This document shows positions 6,093 through 15,132 of a DNA stretch of 64,000 nucleotides, in pieces. The notes under the pieces are model-generated. The model saw only the letters and a list, made by a program, of their open reading frames with translations, did no database searches and had not been told where the DNA came from. The stretch lies in the NCBI RefSeq assembly GCF_005519465.1, contig NZ_CP027859.1:620001-684000 (forward strand), in the 5' to 3' direction. The DNA is from Streptomyces clavuligerus. GTDB lineage: Bacteria; Actinomycetota; Actinomycetes; Streptomycetales; Streptomycetaceae. Both the position numbers and the translations under genes were made by a program. Numbering within the stretch: the stretch's first letter is position 1; each line of letters begins with the position of its first letter.

Positions 6093-9032
6093 TCATCCCG
6101 TCGCCACCACGGCGGAACATCCCTGCTCCGCGCTCCTCAGCACCGCGTCGGCCTGTTCCGCGAACGGCTCCTCCCCCCAGCGCCGGAACGCCTCACGGCA
6201 CCGCCCCGCCAGCACCCGCGCCACGTCCGTGCGCCCCAGGGCCAACTGCGCCTGCGCCAGCCGCAGCCGGGTCGCCTCCTGCCACAGCCGCAGCCGCCGG
6301 GCGCGGAACATCTCCAGCGCCGCCTGCAACTGCCCGGTCGCCTCCTGCGGCCGCCCCGCGCCGGTGAGCACCAGGCCCAGCAGATAGCGGGCGGTCGCCG
6401 TCGTGCCCTCGCCCCCGGCCCCTTCCAGCCCTTCCTTGATCCGGACGTTCTCCCGCGCCGCTGCCACGGCCTCCTCCGTCCGGCCGAGATCCAGCAGCGA
6501 CCGCGCCAGATTGCCCAGGGTGCTCCCCTGCGGGAAGCGGTCGCCGCGCTCGTACCAGATCGCCAGCGACGCCTGGAAGTACGGCACGGACTCCTCGGGC
6601 CGCCCGGCCGTACGGGCGGTGATGCCGAGCCGGTTCAGCGTCCGTCCCAGCGTGACCGCGTCCCCGCTCTCCCCGCTCGCGTTCCAGGCGAGCAGGAACT
6701 CGCCCAGGGCCGCGTCCAGTTCCCCCCTGCGGTAGTGCGCGTAGCCGAGCAGATAGCGGGCCCACCCCTCGGCCCGCCGCTCCCCGCGGGCCACCGCCGT
6801 CTCCACCAGCAGCCGTACGGTGGTCCGATAGGGGACGAGGTCACCGCCGGACTCCGTCAGATACTCCAGGCAGGTCAGGATCTCGGCAACGGAGACGAGG
6901 TCGACCGGTGCCGACGGAGAGGAACCGGACAGGGACCGCCGCAGCAGCCGCAGGATGCCGTCCGACTCCGCGAGCAGCCGGTCCACGGCGGTGTCCACGT
7001 CCTGGGGGCGGAACAGCGGATGGACGGTGGGGGCGAGGCCGTCGGGCACCGAGTCCCCCGGGTACAGGAAGCGGTCCAGGCCGCGGGCGGTCGCGACCCA
7101 CAGATCGAGCAGCCGCTCCAGGGCCTCGTCCCGTTCCCCCGCGGACTCCCGTTCCGCGCAGCGCTGCCGGGCGAAGTCGCGCATCAGGTCGTGGTAGCGG
7201 TAGCGGCCGGGCTCGGGGGACGAGAGCAGCGAGCCGTCCACCAGTCCCTCGCAGATCTCCTCCGTCTCGTCCGCGGGGAGGGCGAGCACCGCCGTGGCGG
7301 CGGCCAGCGTGAAGGTCTCGCCGTCCAGCAGCGACAGCAGCCGGAACGCCCGGCTCCGCGCCGGGTCCACCCGGTCCAGCCGGTCGTGGGAGAGGGCGAA
7401 GACGGACTCGACGGAGAGATCTCCCAGCCGGAGCTGCGCCAGTCGGCCCCGTTCGTCGGCGAGGCGGTGGCGCAGTCGCTCCAGGGGCCACCGGGGCCGG
7501 GAGCAGAGCCGGGACGCGGCGATCCGCACGGCCAGCGGGAGATGGCCGCAGAGTTCCACGATCGCGGCTGCTTCGGCGCGTTCGGCCCGGGTGCGCCGCT
7601 CTCCGGCGATGCGGGCGAAGAGCGCCAGCGACTCCCGCGGGTCCATCGCGGACAGGGCGTGGGTCCGTCCGTCGGCGAACCCGCCCAGCCAGGAGCGGCT
7701 GGTGACGATGACCGCGCAGCCGGGGGCCCCGGGCAGCAGCGGACGGATCTGGGCGAAGTCCCGGGCGTTGTCCAGGACGATCAGCACCCGCCGCCCGGCG
7801 AGCAGGGAGCGGAAGGCCGCCGCCCGGTCCGGGGTGGCCTCCGGGACGGCGGACGCGGCGGCTCCGAGGGCCCGCAGGAACGCGTACAGCGCCGTGCCGG
7901 GCGGCACCGGTTCGCTCCCGGCGCCACGCAGGTCGACGAAGAGCTGTCCGTCGGGGTAGTGGTGCCGGACCCGGTGGGCGACGTGCACCGCGAGCGCGGT
8001 CTTGCCGACTCCGCCGAGGCCCGCGAGCGCCACGGCGGAGGCCGTGGAGCCGGGTGTGGCGGCGGCGGTGAGGTCGCGGACGATCTCGTCGCGGCCGGTG
8101 AAGTGGTGGACGTCGGCGGGGAGTTGCGCGGGCGGGGCGGCGGCGGTCCCGGCAGCGCCTTCGCCCCCCGCGTCGTCACCCTCGTCACCCTCTTCGGGCT
8201 CTTCGCCGTCCTGTCGCGGTAACTCCCCGGGGTGCGGGCCGCCGTTCTCCGGGACGGGGGCGGGGCGCGCGCCCGGCTCCTGGCCCGAGATGATCCGGCG
8301 GTAGAGCGAGGCCAGCTCGGCCGTGGGCCGCACCCCCAGCTCTTCGTCGAGCCGCTGCCGCAGGGCGGTGTAGACCTCGATCGCCCGCGCCTGCCGCCCC
8401 TGGGCGTACAGCGCCCGCATCAGCAGGCCGTGCAGCCGTTCGTGCAGGGGGCGCTCGGCGCACAGGGCCGCCAGCTCGGTCCCGGCGCCCGCCGCGTCGC
8501 CGTCGTGGAGGCGCTGCTCCAGATGTGCTTCGACGGTGTTCTCCACCAGCCCCGTGATCCGGGCCCGCTCGGCCTCGGCCCACCGTCCGGTCAGCCCGAG
8601 CAGGGCGTCCCCCTGCCAGAGGTCGAGGGCCTCGGCCCGTCTTCCGCTCGCGCACAGGGCGCGGAACTCGGCCAGGTCCGTGGGGTGCGCGGGCATCGCG
8701 TAGCCGTCGCCGACCCACCGTACGGTCTCCGCTCCGAACAGCCGCCGGAGCTGGGAGACATAGGTCTGGAGCGTGCGTACGGCCGTGACCGGCGGGCTCT
8801 CCTCCCACAGGGCCCGGATCAGCCGCTCCCGTCCCACCGTCCGGCCCTCGGCCAGCACCAGCACCGCCAGGACGAGACGCTGCTGCGGGGTGCCCAGGGG
8901 CACGGCATCGCCCCCGCGCCAGGCCCGTACGGCACCCAGCAGCCCGAAGCGGAGCCCGCCTCCGCGGCCCGCCGCGTTCGCCGCTCTCCCGTCCTCCCGG
9001 CACGCCACGGCGCCCTGTGAATCCCCCGACAC
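6093..9032 (-). CDS. AfsR-type SARP regulator with NB-ARC and TPR domains
   Basis: The 979-residue regulator starts at GTG 9032, just after GGGGAAGAGG. Residues about 27-115 form the OmpR-like winged helix and about 120-265 the BTAD domain, together the DNA-binding SARP unit. An acidic, low-complexity linker (about 270-310) leads to an NB-ARC ATPase with P-loop GLGGVGKT near 338-345 and a kinase-2-like VLIVLDNARD. The C-terminal 300 residues are TPR-like. This is the layout of AfsR-type activators of antibiotic gene clusters. No biosynthetic cluster adjoins it, so its targets are unknown. Confidence 0.88.
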   Translation of the reverse strand: MSGDSQGAVACREDGRAANAAGRGGGLRFGLLGAVRAWRGGDAVPLGTPQQRLVLAVLVLAEGRTVGRERLIRALWEESPPVTAVRTLQTYVSQLRRLFGAETVRWVGDGYAMPAHPTDLAEFRALCASGRRAEALDLWQGDALLGLTGRWAEAERARITGLVENTVEAHLEQRLHDGDAAGAGTELAALCAERPLHERLHGLLMRALYAQGRQARAIEVYTALRQRLDEELGVRPTAELASLYRRIISGQEPGARPAPVPENGGPHPGELPRQDGEEPEEGDEGDDAGGEGAAGTAAAPPAQLPADVHHFTGRDEIVRDLTAAATPGSTASAVALAGLGGVGKTALAVHVAHRVRHHYPDGQLFVDLRGAGSEPVPPGTALYAFLRALGAAASAVPEATPDRAAAFRSLLAGRRVLIVLDNARDFAQIRPLLPGAPGCAVIVTSRSWLGGFADGRTHALSAMDPRESLALFARIAGERRTRAERAEAAAIVELCGHLPLAVRIAASRLCSRPRWPLERLRHRLADERGRLAQLRLGDLSVESVFALSHDRLDRVDPARSRAFRLLSLLDGETFTLAAATAVLALPADETEEICEGLVDGSLLSSPEPGRYRYHDLMRDFARQRCAERESAGERDEALERLLDLWVATARGLDRFLYPGDSVPDGLAPTVHPLFRPQDVDTAVDRLLAESDGILRLLRRSLSGSSPSAPVDLVSVAEILTCLEYLTESGGDLVPYRTTVRLLVETAVARGERRAEGWARYLLGYAHYRRGELDAALGEFLLAWNASGESGDAVTLGRTLNRLGITARTAGRPEESVPYFQASLAIWYERGDRFPQGSTLGNLARSLLDLGRTEEAVAAARENVRIKEGLEGAGGEGTTATARYLLGLVLTGAGRPQEATGQLQAALEMFRARRLRLWQEATRLRLAQAQLALGRTDVARVLAGRCREAFRRWGEEPFAEQADAVLRSAEQGCSAVVATG

Positions 9033-9560
9033 GTGACCTCTTCCCCTGTCCTTGACCGTGAGCATGGTGCAACGTGAGGTGTACCTGTCGACCAAGGCCG
9101 GAGTCACGTGGTTGCCCGGCGTATCGGCCACCTGACATCCGCGGTCGCGGCCGGGGGCCAAGCCTTCGTGGGGGAGGGAGAGGCGGGCCCGGCGAGCGAA
9201 GACGATCATGGCACAGGGGTCGCGACCGGCCGGGTCCGAGCGCTTTGGATGACCGAGAATGGTCCCTGCGGGGCCATAACGGCCGACGCGGCTCGCACCG
9301 TTGGAACGCCGTTGGAACGGATCGGCCGGGACTCCGCCGGGCGGGAGCACGGGCCGCACGGGAACGCGGCGAGAACGCACCGCTCCCGGGCCCGCTCGGT
9401 CGGGGGCCCGGGAACGGGTGGGGGCGGGTCGGTCAGCAGGAGAGACCCGGGAAGCGGACGACTCCCTCCGGTGCGGTGTACGGGCCGCGGGCGGCGAGTG
9501 TTTCCAGCCACAGCGGGGAGTGGCCCGGGGTGCGCACGGCCCAGGCCGGTGTCCCGGGCA
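9033..9560. other. Intergenic region upstream of the SARP gene
   Basis: This 528-base stretch must hold the SARP promoter near 9033-9100. Beyond that it is GC-rich and I see no ORF with a ribosome site, RNA gene or convincing repeat in it. Confidence 0.4.
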
Positions 9561-9833
9561 TCACCCGGCCCGCGAGGCGCAGCCGGGGGCCGGGGCCCTC
9601 CGGGCCGTGCGGCGCATCGGTTCACCGGCGCCCGCGAAGAGCGCGCGGGCCGTCGGACGGCCGAGGCCGGCCAGGGCGGTGGCGCAGCCTGCGATGCCGC
9701 CCGTCGCGCCGTCCACCACGGCATACGGCGCCGACCGGTCGAAGGCGCGTTTGACGGCCCTGTGGATCTCGCGGTCCCGAGGGTGGCCGTCGGCTGTCCG
9801 GTACCGCCGCCGGCACACTTCCACATCGTCCTC

Positions 9834-9847
9834 GGCCATCGGCCATC
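9834..9847. repeat. 7-bp tandem duplication (frameshifting)
   Basis: GGCCATC occurs twice in tandem inside the GNAT pseudogene and shifts its reading frame. Confidence 0.7.
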
Positions 9848-9911
9848 GGCCGGACCTCGAAGCCCGCCACGGTCGCGGGGGTCGGCGGGGCGTATCCCTC
9901 GAAGGCGGTGA

Positions 9912-9957
9912 GCTGCTCGTGCGGGACGGATCCGGCTGCTCGTGCGGGACGGACCCG
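9912..9957. repeat. 23-bp tandem duplication (frameshifting)
   Basis: Two adjacent 23-base units beginning GCTGCTCGTGCGGGACGGA differ at one base only. The duplication breaks the reading frame of the GNAT pseudogene. Confidence 0.8.
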
Positions 9958-10529
9958 ATGGAGGAGTACAGCCGGTAGGCGCCGAGGTTGGCCGATACCC
10001 GTACCCCGCGCACGGATTCCTGGCCGAGCCGTTCGGCCCTGGCGATCAGCGATTCCCTCAGCCGCCGTCCCACCCCCCGAGTTCCGGGCCGACGGGTCCA
10101 CGCTCAGCGGGCCGATTCCGGCGACCGCCCCGCCGAGGGCGAGGAAGCCGGAGCCGATCACCGTGCCGTCCGGGTCCACCGCGACCCGGCCGGAGCAGCC
10201 CGGGGAGGCCGGCCGGTCGCGCGTCATCTCCATGGCCTCGTCGGCGTCGGTCCACTCGGGCGGCAGATCCAGCTTCGTGTCCCCGACCTCGAAGGCGTCG
10301 AAGGCGTCGAAGCAGATCAGATACGGGCCGTCGTCCACCCGGTGGACGGGCACCGGCGGTCCCCGGTCCCGGGCGATCGTGACGCTCTGCTCCGCCACCG
10401 GCTTCGTCTCCCGGCACCCGGAGGACAGCGCCCCGGCCGGTCCCGGCGGCGGGGACGACGGCCGCGTCGAGCGTCACCTCCGCGGCGAAGTCCTGTGCCT
10501 CCTCGGCGTCGTCCCGCGCGGCTCTTCCT

Positions 10530-11396
10530 TCACTCCCCGGTGGCGGCGGGGCCCAGCTCCCACACGGTGACGCACGGGGGACCCGGCCGGACCGGGTCGG
10601 TGAAGGTGTGGACGAAGGCCGTGGTGCCGGGTCCGGTGGCCGGGGTCAGCAGGCGGGTGGTGATGCGGCAGGTGTCGAAGAGGTACATCGCACGGTGGAA
10701 GACCGCTCCGACGGCGCGGAGGGGGTGGGCGGCGCCGGCGCGCCGGACCGGGGCGGGTACCGCGGGGTCCGTGAAGAGGCGTTCGCGGGCGGTCGTGGCC
10801 ACTTCGACGACCTCGCTGAACGACCACTGGTCGGCGAGCTCGCAGTGGCTGCGGCAGAGCGTGACCTCGTGGCCGGGGGCCCGGAACAGCTCCGTCCCCT
10901 CGGGCAGGGCGGCTGCCCGCGCGATCGCCGCGCGGTCCGGCGCGTAGATCTCGTCCGGGCGGAAGGCGCGGAACAGCGGACCGGGCAGGGCGCCCGGCTC
11001 CGCGCTCAGGGCCTCGGTCTCCGCGACGGTGACGACCCTCAGGGCCGCGTGGAGCGACCCCACCGGCCGCACCTCGTCCGGGTGGCCGTACCGGAGGGAG
11101 GTGATCTCGGCCGTCACCCGGAGGTACGTGGCCGATTCGCTCACCGCGACCGCGCCGGTGATCTGCAAGGAGTCGGCGTCGGCGAAGCGCACGGACGGCT
11201 CCGCGTAGGTGAGGTGGACGGTGCTGAAGACGAACGCCGTGCGGTGCTCGTACATCAGGCGGGAGTAGGGCACCAGATGCTCGGCGAGCCACCGGGCGAG
11301 GGTGGTCATGACCATTCCCAGCAGCACTCGGGGGCGCAACTGCTCCGGTCCGAACTGGGTGGGGTCGGTGGGGTGGTGGAAGGTGACCGTGCGCAC
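10530..11396 (-). CDS. Hotdog-like protein of unknown function
   Basis: The 288-residue protein starts at GTG 11396. Its ribosome site GGGAGG overlaps the stop region of the upstream sulfur-carrier gene, so the two are translationally coupled. Segments such as VHLTYAEPSVRFADADSL and ATYLRVTAEITSLRYG resemble strands of hotdog-fold acyl-thioester enzymes. The length would allow a double hotdog as in LnmK-type biosynthetic proteins. No catalytic residue can be assigned and the family is not securely recognised. The operon context (acyl-CoA dehydrogenase, sulfur carrier) supports an acyl-thioester substrate. Confidence 0.6.
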   Translation of the reverse strand: MRTVTFHHPTDPTQFGPEQLRPRVLLGMVMTTLARWLAEHLVPYSRLMYEHRTAFVFSTVHLTYAEPSVRFADADSLQITGAVAVSESATYLRVTAEITSLRYGHPDEVRPVGSLHAALRVVTVAETEALSAEPGALPGPLFRAFRPDEIYAPDRAAIARAAALPEGTELFRAPGHEVTLCRSHCELADQWSFSEVVEVATTARERLFTDPAVPAPVRRAGAAHPLRAVGAVFHRAMYLFDTCRITTRLLTPATGPGTTAFVHTFTDPVRPGPPCVTVWELGPAATGE

Positions 11397-11400
11397 CGCG

Positions 11401-11667
11401 TCAGCCTCCCGCGATGGCTGTCAGGAACTCGACGCTGTCGCTGTCGGCGAGGGGCGTGGCCAGGTCGGCCGCCCCGACCAGCTCCCCGTTGACGAAGACG
11501 CGGTGGGACCGCCGGATGCCGCCCTCTCCGTCGCGCAGGACGGTGCGCAGCCTCGGGTGACGGCCCTCGACCTGGTCGAGGGCCTCCCCCAGGGTGGCGG
11601 CGTCCACTTCGATGGTCCGCTGGTAGTCGACGAGCCGGAGCAGCAGCCCGGAGAAACAGAGGGTCAT
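11401..11667 (-). CDS. CysO/MoaD/ThiS-like ubiquitin-fold sulfur carrier
   Basis: The 88-residue protein has the beta-grasp pattern of small sulfur carriers and ends DSVEFLTAIAGG, with the C-terminal Gly-Gly that is adenylated and converted to a thiocarboxylate. VFVNGELV before the last strand resembles CysO and MoaD. The start MTLCFSG (11667) was chosen by alignment to such proteins. An ATG seven codons upstream (11688) is possible, and neither has an ideal ribosome site. It lies between an acyl-CoA dehydrogenase and a hotdog-like protein, not beside moa, thi or cysM genes, so a dedicated role in specialised metabolism is likely (inference). Confidence 0.8.
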   Translation of the reverse strand: MTLCFSGLLLRLVDYQRTIEVDAATLGEALDQVEGRHPRLRTVLRDGEGGIRRSHRVFVNGELVGAADLATPLADSDSVEFLTAIAGG

Positions 11668-11784
11668 GGTGTGGTGCCGTCCTTCCATGGGTCTTCGCCG
11701 GTCCTCACTTCGACGGGACGCGGCGGGTACGGGCAGCCTGGCGGCGGAGCGGAGCGGTGCAGAGCGGTGCGGTGCGGTACGGAG

Positions 11785-12978
11785 TCAGGGGGACGGGGCG
11801 GAGTCGGGCGACGGGGTGGAGCGGGCGCAGTGGGCGGCGGTGAGGGTACCCAGGTTGACGGCCAGCAGATCCTGGGTCCCCGCCACGGCCACCAGCCCGG
11901 CGAAGTCCCTCAGACAGGTGCCGAAGTAGGGCTCGCCGTAGTAGAAGTGCCCCCCCAGGGTCTGGAGGGCCTCCTCCAGGACGGACCGTACGCGGTCGAC
12001 GACGAGGTGCTTGGCCGCCGAGACCAGGGGGTCGAACATGGGGTCGGCCTGCCCGTCGGCGACCCGGGCGGCGGCCCGGTAGAGCAGGGCGCGCGCGGCT
12101 TCGACCGCGATGTACATCCGGCCGAGCGCCGCCTGGACATTGGGCAGGTCGCTCAGTGGCCGGCCGTGGCGGTGCGCGGCGTTCACCCGCGCCGCGGCGT
12201 GTTCGACGAGGGCGCGGGCCCGGCCGATCGGGGCGCCGCACACGGTCAGCCGACGGGCGTTGAGGAGGCGTTGGGCATGGCTGAGGCCGTCGGTCGGCAC
12301 GACGACGCGCTCCGGTACCAGGGGGACGGACCGCAGCTCCAGGGCCGCCGCTCCGGAGGTACGGGTGCCGACGGGGTCGAGGGCGCGGACGGTGACACCG
12401 GGGTCGGTGCGGTGGACGAGGCAGCCCGCCAGGTCGTCCGTCGCCCCGTCGCGGGCGTAGACGAGGAAGACATCGGCGTGTGTGCCGCCGGTGACGAAGT
12501 CCTTGAGCCCGTCGAGCACATACCCGCCGGGGGTCCGGCGCAGGGTGGTGCGGAACGAGAAGGCGTCGGCGTCCTCGCTGTAGGCGAGGGCCGTGCCCAG
12601 CTCGCCCCGGGCGGCCGGACGGACATAGCGTTCGACCACGTCGGGGCGGCCCGTCTCCCACAGCGCCCGGACGACGGCGGCCCGGATGCCCAGGATGAGC
12701 GAGAACCCGGTGTCCTGACAGCGGTATCCGATCTCCTCCAGGATCAGTGACCAGGTCAGCGGGTCCGCTCCCGAGCCGCCGGCCTCCGGGGGCAGCGGCA
12801 TGGCCTGAAGGCCCAGGGCACCGGCCCGGCCGAGGAACCGGGAGGGCACCGGCCGACCGGTGGCGTCCCGCTCCGCCGCGCCGGTGTCGACCTCGGCCAG
12901 CAGCTCCCCCCAGCGGGCCTCGACCTCGTGTGCCACCTTCCGTTCCGCCCCGGTCGTGGACCACAGCAGATCGGTCAT
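11785..12978 (-). CDS. Acyl-CoA dehydrogenase family flavoenzyme
   Basis: The 397-residue protein starts at ATG 12978 behind GAGGGG. It has the full acyl-CoA dehydrogenase layout: helical N-domain, central beta domain with YVLDGLKDFVTGGTHADVFLV, and C-terminal helical domain with LQTLGGHFYYGEPYFGTCLRDF. The last corresponds to the conserved LGGxGYxxxxPxxRxxRD segment, here altered to YYGEPYFGTCLRD. The altered motif suggests a specialised substrate, perhaps a carrier-bound acyl group, rather than fatty-acid beta-oxidation. It is the first gene of an operon with the sulfur carrier and hotdog-like protein. Confidence 0.87.
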   Translation of the reverse strand: MTDLLWSTTGAERKVAHEVEARWGELLAEVDTGAAERDATGRPVPSRFLGRAGALGLQAMPLPPEAGGSGADPLTWSLILEEIGYRCQDTGFSLILGIRAAVVRALWETGRPDVVERYVRPAARGELGTALAYSEDADAFSFRTTLRRTPGGYVLDGLKDFVTGGTHADVFLVYARDGATDDLAGCLVHRTDPGVTVRALDPVGTRTSGAAALELRSVPLVPERVVVPTDGLSHAQRLLNARRLTVCGAPIGRARALVEHAAARVNAAHRHGRPLSDLPNVQAALGRMYIAVEAARALLYRAAARVADGQADPMFDPLVSAAKHLVVDRVRSVLEEALQTLGGHFYYGEPYFGTCLRDFAGLVAVAGTQDLLAVNLGTLTAAHCARSTPSPDSAPSP

Positions 12979-13053
12979 GAACACCCCTCATACCGGTAGC
13001 GGTGCGCGAGGGCAGTGCGCGACGACATGCCCGCTGACGTACACGGACGGGCC

Positions 13054-13081
13054 CCCGCGCACGTTCACGTCCGTGCGCGGG
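13054..13081 (-). terminator. Terminator hairpin of ABC-F gene
   Basis: CCCGCGCACG (13054-13063) pairs perfectly with CGTGCGCGGG (13072-13081) just downstream of the ABC-F stop codon. Confidence 0.7.
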
Positions 13082-13129
13082 TTCCACCATCTGAACGGAA
13101 CGCGCCGTCGGGTCCGCGGCGCGCCCGGC

Positions 13130-14764
13130 TCAGCGCCGCGGTGCCCCGGTCTCCGTCAGCGCGCCGTCGGCCAGCCGCAGCCACCGGTTGACGCCGATCT
13201 CCCGGAGGAAGCGCTCGTCGTGGCTGACGATGACGAAGGCGCCCCGGTAGGCGTTGAGGGCGCTCTCCAACTGCCCGGTGCTGACGAGGTCGAGGTTGTT
13301 CGTCGGCTCGTCGAGCAGGAGCAGTTGCGGGGCGGGGTCGGCGTACAGGACACAGGCCAGGGTGGCCCGCAGCCGTTCGCCGCCGGACAGCACCCGCACG
13401 GGCAGATGGGCGCGGGCGCCGCGGAAGAGGAAGCGGGCGAGGAGATTCATCCGCTCGGCCTCGGTGCGGTGGGGTGCGGCGTCGGCGAAGTTCTCGGCGA
13501 CGGTGCGGTCCGGGTCGAGCAGGTCCAGCCGCTGGGAGAGATGGGCGGGCCGCCCGTCGGCGCGCCTGATCCCTCCGCTGTCCGGGGCGAGGTCGCCGGT
13601 GATCAGCCGCAGCAGGGTGCTCTTGCCCGCCCCGTTGGGGCCGGTCAGGGCGATGCGTTCGGGGCCCCGGACGGTGAGGCCGACGCCCTCCTCCCCGAAG
13701 ACGGGCCGGTCGCCGAGCCGGACCCGCAGCTCCTCGCCGATGAAGAGGGTGCGGCCCGCGGGTACGTCGGTGTCCGGCAGGTCGAGCGTGAGGCGCTGCT
13801 CGTCCCGCAGGGCACGCCCGGCCTCGTCGAGGCGTGCCCGGGCCTCGCCGACCCGGCCCGCGTGCGTCTGCCCGGCCCGGCCCGCCGACTCCTGGGCCCC
13901 GCGCTTCATGTTCCCGGCGAAGATCCGGGGCAGACCGGCGTTCTTGAGGGTGCGGGCGGCGTTGCTCTGGCGGCGTTCGGCGCGTTCGCGGGCCTGCTGC
14001 ATCTCCCGTTTCTCCCGCTTCAGCTCCTGTTCGGCGTTGCGGACGTTCTTCTCGGCGACGTCCTGCTCGGCGCGCACGGTCGCTTCGTACGCGGTGAAGT
14101 CGCCCCCGTAGAAGCGCAGTTCACGGCGTTCGAGTTCGACGATGCGCTCCATGCGGTCGAGCAGCGCCCGGTCGTGGCTGACCAGCAGCAGACAGCCGGT
14201 GAACTCCGTCAGGACGTCGTAGAGGCGGTGCCGGGCCGCCAGGTCGAGATTGTTGGTGGGTTCGTCGAGCAGCAGCACGGCGGGGCGTTTCAGGAGCTGG
14301 GCGGCGAGGCCGAGGGAGACGATCCGGCCGCCGCTGAGCGTGCCGAGGCGGCGGTCGAGGGCGAGGCCGCCGAGGCCGAGGCGGTCGAGCTGGGCGCGGG
14401 TGCGTTCCTCGATGTCCCAGTCGTCGCCGATGGTGGTGAAGTGCTCCTCGGCCACGTCGCCCGACTCGACGGCGTCGATGGCCCGGACGACCGCGGCGAT
14501 CCCCAGGACTTCGGCCACCGTGAGGTCGCTGGTCAGCGGCAGGTTCTGCGGAAGGTGGCCGAGGGCTCCGGCCACCTGGACGGAGCCCGCGCGGGGGCGC
14601 AGCTCACCGGCGATCAGCCGGAGCAGGGTGCTCTTGCCGGAGCCGTTGGGGGCCACCAGGCCGGTGCGTCCCTCCCCCAGGGAGAAGGACAGATTCTCGA
14701 AGACGGGGGTGCCGTCCGGCCAGGAGAAGGAGAGGTTCGAGCAGACGACGGAAGCGTTGGACAT
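13130..14764 (-). CDS. ABC-F family ATPase, probable ribosome-protection type
   Basis: The 544-residue protein starts at MSNASVVCSNLSFSW (ATG 14764, ribosome site GCGAGG). Two ABC ATPase domains lie in tandem without membrane segments: Walker A APNGSGKST and GPNGAGKST, signatures LSGGR and LSGGE, and Walker B LLLDEPTNNLDL in both. A long, charged, coiled-coil linker of about 100 residues (Glu/Lys/Arg-rich, from about 250) separates them, as in ABC-F proteins that enter the ribosomal E site. Family members confer macrolide, lincosamide, pleuromutilin or streptogramin resistance, or act as translation factors. The upstream leader peptide and hairpins favour drug-induced resistance. Confidence 0.85.
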   Translation of the reverse strand: MSNASVVCSNLSFSWPDGTPVFENLSFSLGEGRTGLVAPNGSGKSTLLRLIAGELRPRAGSVQVAGALGHLPQNLPLTSDLTVAEVLGIAAVVRAIDAVESGDVAEEHFTTIGDDWDIEERTRAQLDRLGLGGLALDRRLGTLSGGRIVSLGLAAQLLKRPAVLLLDEPTNNLDLAARHRLYDVLTEFTGCLLLVSHDRALLDRMERIVELERRELRFYGGDFTAYEATVRAEQDVAEKNVRNAEQELKREKREMQQARERAERRQSNAARTLKNAGLPRIFAGNMKRGAQESAGRAGQTHAGRVGEARARLDEAGRALRDEQRLTLDLPDTDVPAGRTLFIGEELRVRLGDRPVFGEEGVGLTVRGPERIALTGPNGAGKSTLLRLITGDLAPDSGGIRRADGRPAHLSQRLDLLDPDRTVAENFADAAPHRTEAERMNLLARFLFRGARAHLPVRVLSGGERLRATLACVLYADPAPQLLLLDEPTNNLDLVSTGQLESALNAYRGAFVIVSHDERFLREIGVNRWLRLADGALTETGAPRR

Positions 14765-14923
14765 GGCGGAGTACCTCGCGCGGGAGGAGGGCAGGGGAGA
14801 CGGCACTGCCCTGGAGGACAGGGGGAAGGGGACGACGAACAGACCACGACGGCCGCGCCCATGCGCGGACCGGTGGTCGCTCACATCCGGGTATCACCCG
14901 GAGATGTCGTCGTCACCCGCCAT
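14765..14923 (-). promoter_or_regulatory. Putative translation-attenuation leader of ABC-F gene
   Basis: The transcript leader holds a 9-codon ORF, then a hairpin CCGGGT-GAT-ACCCGG (14887-14901) whose loop contains that ORF's stop codon. A second hairpin AGGGCAG/CTGCCCT (14788-14812) follows, and CCTC/GAGG can pair over the ribosome site of the ABC-F gene. This arrangement resembles attenuators where a stalled ribosome on a leader peptide opens the resistance gene. Confidence 0.5.
14894..14923 (-). CDS. Leader peptide MAGDDDISG upstream of ABC-F gene
   Basis: The 9-residue ORF has a strong GGAGGAG ribosome site eight bases before ATG 14923. It ends 130 bases before the ABC-F start. Its stop codon lies in the loop of a perfect 6-base-pair hairpin. 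It is probably a regulatory leader rather than a functional peptide. Confidence 0.5.
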   Translation of the reverse strand: MAGDDDISG

Positions 14924-15060
14924 GTCGGTCACTCCTCCATACATGATCAACGTCAGCCGCAGCGTATCAGCCCGCGCCGTCCGCAGGGGGGCGGCGCACT
15001 CCGCCGTCGAGGCGCGCCCGGCCGGGCGCACGGCCGCCAGGGCGCGCCCGGCACCCCCGG

Positions 15061-15132
15061 CGTACTCGGCCGTTCAGGCGTACCCGGCCGTCGAGGCCCG
15101 TTCGGCGGTCGCGGCGCGCTCAGCCGTAGGGG
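15061..15132. repeat. 18-bp tandem repeat, four degenerate units
   Basis: Units at 15061, 15079, 15097 and 15115 follow the pattern CGTACtCGGCCGTtcAGG with several mismatches each. The array runs into the last codons of the neighbouring minus-strand gene. A related unit occurs near 14995-15012. Confidence 0.55.

Larger units (their letters stand above)
9561..10398 (-). pseudogene. Frameshifted GNAT-type acetyltransferase
   Basis: A GNAT-like sequence is spread over two reading frames. The N-terminal part ends ...GGAVAGIGPLSVDPSARN. It then continues in another frame as GRRLRESLIARAERLG and SANLGAYRLYSSIG (acetyl-CoA loop and downstream strand), shifts back for VPHEQLTAFEGYAPP, and shifts again for a C-terminal part starting MAEDDVEVCRRRYR. 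Three lesions explain this: one extra G in a G run near 10078, a 23-base tandem duplication (9912-9957) and a 7-base tandem duplication (9834-9847). The last two add up to 30 bases, so the frame is restored after them. Sequencing error cannot be excluded, but the duplications look genuine. Confidence 0.75.
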
